A stretch of DNA of 64,000 nt, from positions 62,001-126,000 of the forward strand of contig JAWPHD010005090.1 of assembly GCA_037043455.1 (NCBI GenBank), in the 5' to 3' direction. This DNA is from Cyrtodaria siliqua (taxonomy: Eukaryota > Mollusca > Bivalvia > Adapedonta > Hiatellidae). A program made the translations under genes and the position numbers. The notes beneath the pieces are model-generated. The model was not told where the DNA came from. It saw nothing but the letters and a program-made list of their open reading frames with translations, and did not search any database. Position 1 is the first letter of the stretch. Every line of letters begins with the position of its first letter. Of this stretch, positions 58,407-64,000 are shown one piece after another.

Positions 58407-58476
58407 AATCGACCGTCATATATAACTTTTCATGTGTCGAAAATGACGTAAAACACCATACAAACAAACAAACAAA
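58407..58476 (+). mobile_element. SINE 3'-end fragment
   Basis: Matches only the last 70 bases of the SINE: 'atcgaccgtcatatataac' through the (CAAA)n tail. Confidence 0.7.
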
Positions 58477-58574
58477 TCCACGAGACATACGTGTTTATAT
58501 GAAACAAACACAAATGTTTTTTGTGTTTTTCATTGGACACTTTCGCTAAATGATGAGTTACTACCGATAATCCC

Positions 58575-58790
58575 ATCGGCTGCGTTCTCGCTCCTCACCG
58601 CTGCGGGTTCGAATCCCATTGAGAGCTCGACTTTTCAAGCGAGAGAGTGTCGATTCTTACGGATGGCGAGATGTATACAGTACTGGTTCTACCCAGGAAA
58701 GTTTGGGTGGTCTGCCGCTACGACAATTAAATCGCCCGTCATGTATGACCTAACATGTGCTAAAAATGATGTAAAACACCATTCAAACAG
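58575..58790 (+). mobile_element. SINE copy, left arm of an inverted pair
   Basis: Begins before the B box ('cgggttcgaatcccat') and contains the complete body to the tail. It is joined tail-to-tail with an opposite copy. Confidence 0.78.
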
Positions 58791-58792
58791 AC

Positions 58793-58930
58793 TGGTGTGT
58801 TACGTCATTTTAGCACATGTTAGGCCATATACGACAGTCGATTATTGTGTGGTAAATACAGACCACCCCATATTTCCTGGGTAGAACCAGTACTGTAAAC
58901 CTTCCGCCATCCGTAAGAATCGACACTTTC
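58793..58930 (-). mobile_element. SINE copy, right arm of an inverted pair
   Basis: Opposite-oriented SINE body from the tail side to 'gtaagaatcgacactttc'. With the adjacent + copy it would form a hairpin of roughly 130 paired bases in the G-alpha pre-mRNA. Confidence 0.75.
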
Positions 58931-59461
58931 TATATTGAATTTATATGGCGGAATATTACTTGGACGTTTTTGTTTTGGTGAAGGACGACGAGCGTGCGAG
59001 ACCTCGTCTCGGTCAATAAAATGACGTTATCAAACGGCTTAAAAGCTGTTTTAGGAGAGACGGATTTCAAATGTGTGGGGATATCGTCGATAACAGTTTG
59101 CACTAATTGTATTGTTCAAGCAATTTAACGTTTTTATCGAGAAATTTCATTGGAATATCTCATACACTCTGCCTGAAATCTGTGAAATACTATGATGCAT
59201 GGCTGCATAGCAAATTTATCTAACGAGTTTAATTAATACATTTTAATAATTTTTAACGGTTACGGAAATCGTCGAGGTAATTCCGATTGCATACCGAGCT
59301 AAACGGAAAAGATCGAGCGATGATTCGGACTTCATTTGCATTTGTATTACAATAGTTCAGTATGGTATTTAACAACTGAGTCATCATTTTTTAAACTGTT
59401 GTTTAGACGTATTGCTAAAAAGAACAAATTATCTAATTGTCTACTTTCTCTCTTTTTTCAG

Positions 59462-59590
59462 TTTTCTCAGCTACATACAACGGATATTGAATGAGCGATA
59501 CGTACCGAGTCTTCAGGATATTTTATACATTAGAAAACCAACACTCGGCATTATCGAACATCAGTTTTGTATGGAGAACTTGACCTACAG
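59462..59590 (+). CDS. G-protein alpha subunit-like gene, switch I exon
   Basis: A strong pyrimidine tract (ctctcttttttcag) and donor ACAG|GTAGGT bound 129 bases. The first T completes a Tyr codon with the 'TA' from 55579, giving YFLSYIQRI, which matches the family's 'YYLxxLxRI'. Next come YVPSLQDILYIRKPTLGIIE, matching 'YxPTxQDVLRxRxxTTGIxE'. Arg246 and Thr249 (predicted numbering) are the switch I arginine used in GTP hydrolysis (cholera-toxin Arg in Gs) and the Mg-coordinating threonine; both are kept. The exon ends in ENLTY plus AG, equivalent to beta-2 just before the DxGGQ switch II. No DVGGQ-encoding exon is visible between 59591 and 64000, so the gene runs out of the window. Confidence 0.92.
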
Positions 59591-60422
59591 GTAGGTGTAA
59601 CTGTGAATGAACTTGAACAAGTATTAGACATTTATGTACTATACTGCTCAAACATATTAACGGATTGTTTGTCGATTTTCCATTTGCTAAATGCCCCGGG
59701 TTTTATGCCAAATGCTTATCAAGACATTAAACTTTTGTTGCAAATCAGAATTACAGTCCTTCCAATCCTGTGAAGTACCATAGCCAAATATTTGTAAATT
59801 TTCATTTTTTTCATAAAAATACAGATTTGTTCCTGAAAGTTTATAAGAAATCCACATGCTTCGTTTTAGTTTCAGACTTGCAGGGATAGAAATTGACTTT
59901 TTACTTTTTGGAGAAAATGAAAATTTAGACTCGTCATTTTAGACAGCAATGAATTTAAACAAAATGAAGATTGAAAGTTGTTTACGAATGTTTAATGTAT
60001 GTTTAATCGGCATTGATTCTTTATGGTTGTTCAATGTAATTTAAAACGGCATTGGACATTGGTTGTTTATGAACTTTCAGTGTAAATCGAATCTATAGTT
60101 GCATTCCTTGTTTATGAATGTCCCTGAACAAAAATGATTAACACAACGTTTCATGAACATATAAAGTCCATATACAACTTGATACTTTGCCGAAAACATC
60201 CTCAGTGTCAAGTTTAGGTTAACTTTGGACCTTAACCTTTGACCGAAAGACCTTGAAATCAGTTAGTATCTGACCAACACTAAATGGACCACACCATTAT
60301 GATATATTATGACGTGTTACTGGTCAAGTTTAAGTTCACTGTGACCTTGATGTTTAACATTCTGTCCAAACATAAAATAGGTGTATGAGCTTAATTCAAA
60401 CTAGTTTACAAAGTTTCATAAA

Positions 60423-60681
60423 GCGTCTCCGTGGCTGAATGGTTATCGACGTTGCGTTGTAAACATTCGCCTCTCACCGATGCGGGTTCGAATCCCACTG
60501 GGTGCTCGATTTGTAAGTGAGGAAGTGTCGATTCTTACGGATGGCGGGAGGTGTACAGTACTGGTTCTACCCAGGAAAAGTGGATGGTCTGCTTCCACCA
60601 CAAAAATAAATCGACCGTCATATATAACCTTACATGTGTTGAAATGACGTAAAATACCATACAAACAAACAAACAAACAAA
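60423..60681 (+). mobile_element. Full-length tRNA-derived SINE with target-site duplication
   Basis: The head 'gtctccgtggctgaatggtt' carries an A-box-like TGGCTGAATGGT, and 'gcgggttcgaatcccac' carries a perfect B box, so this is an internal Pol III promoter from a Ser/Leu-type tRNA. The body contains 'cttacggatggcgggaggtg' and 'gtactggttctacccagg', and the tail is (CAAA)n. The 11-base 'aaagtttcata' flanks it at 60410-60420 and 60679-60689. Pol III transcribes such units, and a partner LINE mobilises them (family knowledge). It is the best copy of the seven in this window. Confidence 0.88.
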
Positions 60682-61354
60682 GTTTCATACATATTGGGTC
60701 AGTAAACTTTAAGATAACAACATCTGGACGTAAATTCAACAGGAGCACTAAGACGACGGTGTCACATGATGCGAACGTACAGCATTAACTATCTTATAAT
60801 TAAAATTGCTGATCAATTAAGTGGGTCAACAAGTCACCGTAACCTATGATTTAACCTTTATTCCCAATGTAGGACACAATTATCAAGTTTCAAGTTTGTT
60901 TTATTTTTAAAAATGAAAAAAGTAGACCATCGTGATTTGTTTAACTTTGTGTTTTAAATGTCGGTTAGTATCCAATTTCTATCGTAAACAATTAAGAAAA
61001 GAGTCAGCCCACCCGATCACCTTACTTTTTCTTACCAAATTTTAACAAATGTAAAAAAAATAAATATTTTTTTCTTCAAAATGTATCACTTGGTTATTGG
61101 AACGTACTAAATTGTAATGTATCTCATGTCACTGATTTTAAAATAAGCACATACAGTTAATTATGCCACTGTCGAACAATGCGTTAACCTTTTGATAACT
61201 TGTATACATTGCGATTCCGAGGTTATTTAGAAATGAACATATCGTGCAATTCGAAACTCTCATCTATGCAAAGTTTGGGCACGCGGTCACAGTGTTTAAC
61301 CTTATAGATTTCACTTAATCGATATGTGAAAATTATTTCTCCCATTTTTATCCC

Positions 61355-61700
61355 CCGCCTTCGCGAAAGCAGGGTATGTATGTTAGGTGGGGGTGCGGAG
61401 GGGGAAGGATATACAAAAAGTGTTGTCCGTCCGTTCGAGTCAAAAAACGTTAAACCTACCTACTAGTACACCAATTCTGGTGGGCAAGACCAGTAGCAAG
61501 CAATAATGTGTAGATAGCAAGATACAAATTATAGGAGTTTGATAGGTGTAGCATTGTAAACTAAATTGTCACCTACTTGTCTAAAACTGTTTGAGCTAAC
61601 CTTACCAAACTTGGTATGAAAAATCACTTTCATGTAATCATGTGTAGGAAACAAATGCAGATAAATCTGATTCAAACTACAGGAGTCGGTGCCCTTTATT
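61355..61700. repeat. Dispersed repeat with hairpin start and TCCGTCCG
   Basis: Starts 'cccccgccttcgcgaaagca', runs through a G-rich block and 'gttgtccgtccgttcgagtc', then two diverged ~130-base units. It is a third version of the TCCG family, with a different hairpin end. Confidence 0.5.
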
Positions 61701-63924
61701 ATTTACAGAAAAGCCTTAATATTGTAAAATATATATTGTAAAGTGTGGGATAAGTGTGGGATTTTTTAAAAATAATTCCGTTTATTGTTGTTCATTTGCA
61801 ATATAGATCCATACTATTAACTCGCTGAATATGCTTGTTAGTCCAATTATTTTTTAAGGTAAGAATATAATGAGGGAAATATAATCCATTAGGAATATTA
61901 ATATTATAAATATGAATATTATCCATGTGAAATAGGGAAACCTCAACCTCGGGATCAGAACTGCAACCAGGAACTCGACAGAGCCTCGTCCCTTGTTGCA
62001 TTCTGACCCCTCGAATGAAATTTCTCCTATCTCACATGGATATGCATGATGGGTTCTTATAATCTCACAAGGAGAAAATCTACAAGATCCTGTTGTTATC
62101 ATAAAACAATAAACACTTAATATAATGACTGGAAATCTTCTTTGAATACTAGTATATAATTAACACTAATGTCAGATTATAACATTAAAATGCTACCATC
62201 CTATACATTCACACATAATCCGGATGAGATTTCTTACCGCAAAACAACAAAACAACAACAATTCTAAGAAAGGCAATCACTTCCCCATACGGATAATATG
62301 TCACTTCGCCCGCTCATTTCTTTTTCTATCATTAAACATATCGAGGGAAATCCGCATTTCCTTGAAACACTGAAAAAAGGCATTTTGCCTAGATATTAAT
62401 TGTCTAAAAAAACTGATGTTATATCACGCCTGTATGGTATTAAAGACGAGATGAATTTCTGAGAGAGATGTAATTGCGTTTGGTAGACACGGAAGCAAAT
62501 GCATAAAACAAGATCCGCTTTCTCAACAACATAAATTGTATTTGTTTTTTACGTGTTGCCAGTAGTCGACTTCGATTTGATTACAATTCGGTAGACTTCC
62601 GGAAACATTTGCTACAAAGTCTACCGAACATTAATATCTTTCAAATTCACAGAAGCTTTACAAATGTACAAATTACTGTTCACATTTCAAACATACTGAA
62701 TTACAAATTTACATAAACTGCAAATTTACAGAAGCTTTTAAAGTGTATTTTGAACTATTTGGCATATTACATTTATACTAAACGTTGATTATTATTTCAT
62801 AGAATCATGTGTGGTGCTTAAGTATGTGTGTTATATGAAGGAAAACGCTTCGAGAATATACGTTTACTAAACACATATTTGTACTTCAATAACAAATGCA
62901 CGTATCCCACATATCTGAAAAAGTAAAGAAACGCAACTATCTAAATATTCCAATTTCTGGGTAGGCATTGTGAACAAAAATTATATAAGCGAAAAAATCC
63001 TTTTCACTGATTTGTTCAGTTGCCATCACATGAACACCGACAGGCAGACTTGTGCTATAATTTGTGCGTGAAATTAACACGAACGTGATACATGCTATTG
63101 TTTTTTCTTATTCCGGTTATCTGATCATCAGGGGTGATCCAGCGTATCGGAGTACGTTAAAGATTAATATGAACCTATTATATAGTAAGAGTAGAGCATG
63201 GTTCGCTAATTCCTGTGTATCCTTCCCTAATATCTGGGGTTGCTGAAAATAACCTACAAGATGTGTTGATGAGTCATTTAACAATATTCAGTTCAACTAT
63301 CTGATCACTTCAACTAGTTGAAGAGTTAACAAGTTGAAAGTATTAAACCATCCCTGTGCTGGTTGATTTTTCGTTACCAGACATGTTTGGCGCCCAGTAT
63401 TTTAACGAGGTGAGATTGTTCTATAGGTCGTTAACGCTCACGATTTACTATGGACATGACTAAGAGAAACGTTTAGGCTATAATAACAAATTAGGCTATT
63501 TGCTGAAATAAGTTCAGAACAAAATTAAAAAATTCCCAATAATTACTTCTCCGTGCAAACAAGCAACAAAATAATATATTCGCCTAGCTCCGGTCGGGGA
63601 ATAATAAGGTTGTAATTTATAGAGTATATAGGTAATTAAGCTGAATTAACTTTCCCATCTTACGGGAGTATTTTATCTGCTAGTTCAATTATGTCAAATA
63701 AAGACGCAGTGTATACAGTTCACAAAACACCAGCCAGAGTTGACCCAAATTAACTTGGCAATGTTCTCTCTGTGGCGATCTCCGTGAAATTATGATGATT
63801 TATTTGAGAAGGTTACTATTGCCGCAGTTAGCGAAATGGACAAAACTAAGCGTAAGCAAGTAAATCAATAAAATTGATGATTTAAACTCACAACAGCAGA
63901 GAAACGAGTATTTGCTTTTGTTAA

Positions 63925-64000
63925 CAAACGTAGGTATAACAGCATTCGCAGTACACAGTCAACCAAAAAAACAAAAACAAACATTCAAAACAAACAAAAA
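63925..64000 (-). mobile_element. Start of another Penelope-like 3' end, cut by the window edge
   Basis: 'aacagcattcgcagtacacag' followed by 'tcaaccaaaaaaacaaaaac' resembles the terminal motif of the copies at 23.82 and 29.39 kb. Only about 75 bases are inside the window. Confidence 0.35.

Larger units (their letters stand above)
59591..64000. other. G-alpha intron running out of the window
   Basis: Apart from the SINE (60423-60681), the TCCG repeat (61355) and the right-edge Penelope remnant, the stretch is AT-rich. No frame encoding DVGGQ, NKxD or TCAT is seen on the + strand. The 'gtaaagaaacgcaac' at 62921 resembles a MITE end like those at 31.3 and 53.5 kb. Confidence 0.5.

Noticed and set aside
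60423..60510. A true tRNA gene
   Set aside because: A and B boxes are present but the anticodon and acceptor stems do not close, and the unit continues into a SINE body and tail; seven copies share it.
59591..64000. Remaining G-alpha exons (DVGGQ, NKxD, TCAT)
   Set aside because: I looked for frames with these motifs on the + strand and found none; they should lie beyond the window.

Overview
The window is eukaryotic DNA, almost certainly from a bivalve mollusc. It is AT-rich. Coding sequence sits in short exons with consensus GT/AG splice sites, and the rest is dominated by Penelope-like elements, non-LTR retrotransposon fragments, tRNA-derived SINEs with CAAA tails, MITEs, fold-back elements, minisatellites and the 'TCCG / aaggtcaaggtca / gggccataactc' interspersed repeats common in bivalve genomes. 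I cannot name the species.

The one real host gene I can support lies on the + strand and appears to run most of the window. It encodes a divergent heterotrimeric G-protein alpha subunit. Secure exons are 30201-30324 (N-terminal helix), 53267-53451 (P-loop and start of the helical domain), 55275-55579 (rest of the helical domain) and 59462-59590 (end of the helical domain and switch I). A possible upstream exon with a start codon lies at 6933-6983. All junctions keep frame. The exons carrying switch II (DVGGQ), NKKD and TCAT motifs are not in the window, so the gene continues past 64000. Introns are about 23.2 kb (if exon 1 is right), 22.9 kb, 1.8 kb and 3.9 kb. The protein departs from the family in three ways: the P-loop reads GGAGSGKST where GxGESGKST is expected, the helical domain carries about 45 extra residues, and the N-terminus has no obvious Gly2 lipidation signal.

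Layout. 0-6.9 kb: dispersed repeats and a broken non-LTR RT (2.6-5.1 kb). 6.9 kb: candidate first exon. 7-30 kb: a ~320-bp tandem repeat, a 30-bp satellite, a perfect 85-bp inverted repeat, an RT fragment (13.7-14.7), a 3.6-kb nested fold-back element (16.36-19.98), and a Penelope-like element with flanking direct repeats (23.8-25.9). 30.2 kb: N-terminal helix exon. 30-53 kb: two MITEs (31.3 and 36.2), a CRE cluster (32.1), a 28-copy 51-bp minisatellite with higher-order structure (37.2-38.6), a 5'-truncated non-LTR element (40.6-42.5, minus), a composite element with 615-bp direct repeats (44.9-47.4), a long-TIR fold-back element (47.4-49.8), a ~400-bp GGAA microsatellite and a 53-bp minisatellite. 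53.3-59.6 kb: three G-alpha exons separated by MITE and SINE insertions. 59.6-64 kb: intron with a full-length SINE flanked by target-site duplications.

No CRISPR, prokaryotic operon or new enzymatic system is present. The most interesting items are the unusual G-alpha and the nested inverted-repeat architectures in its introns. All similarity statements are by eye and from memory of the families; no search was run.
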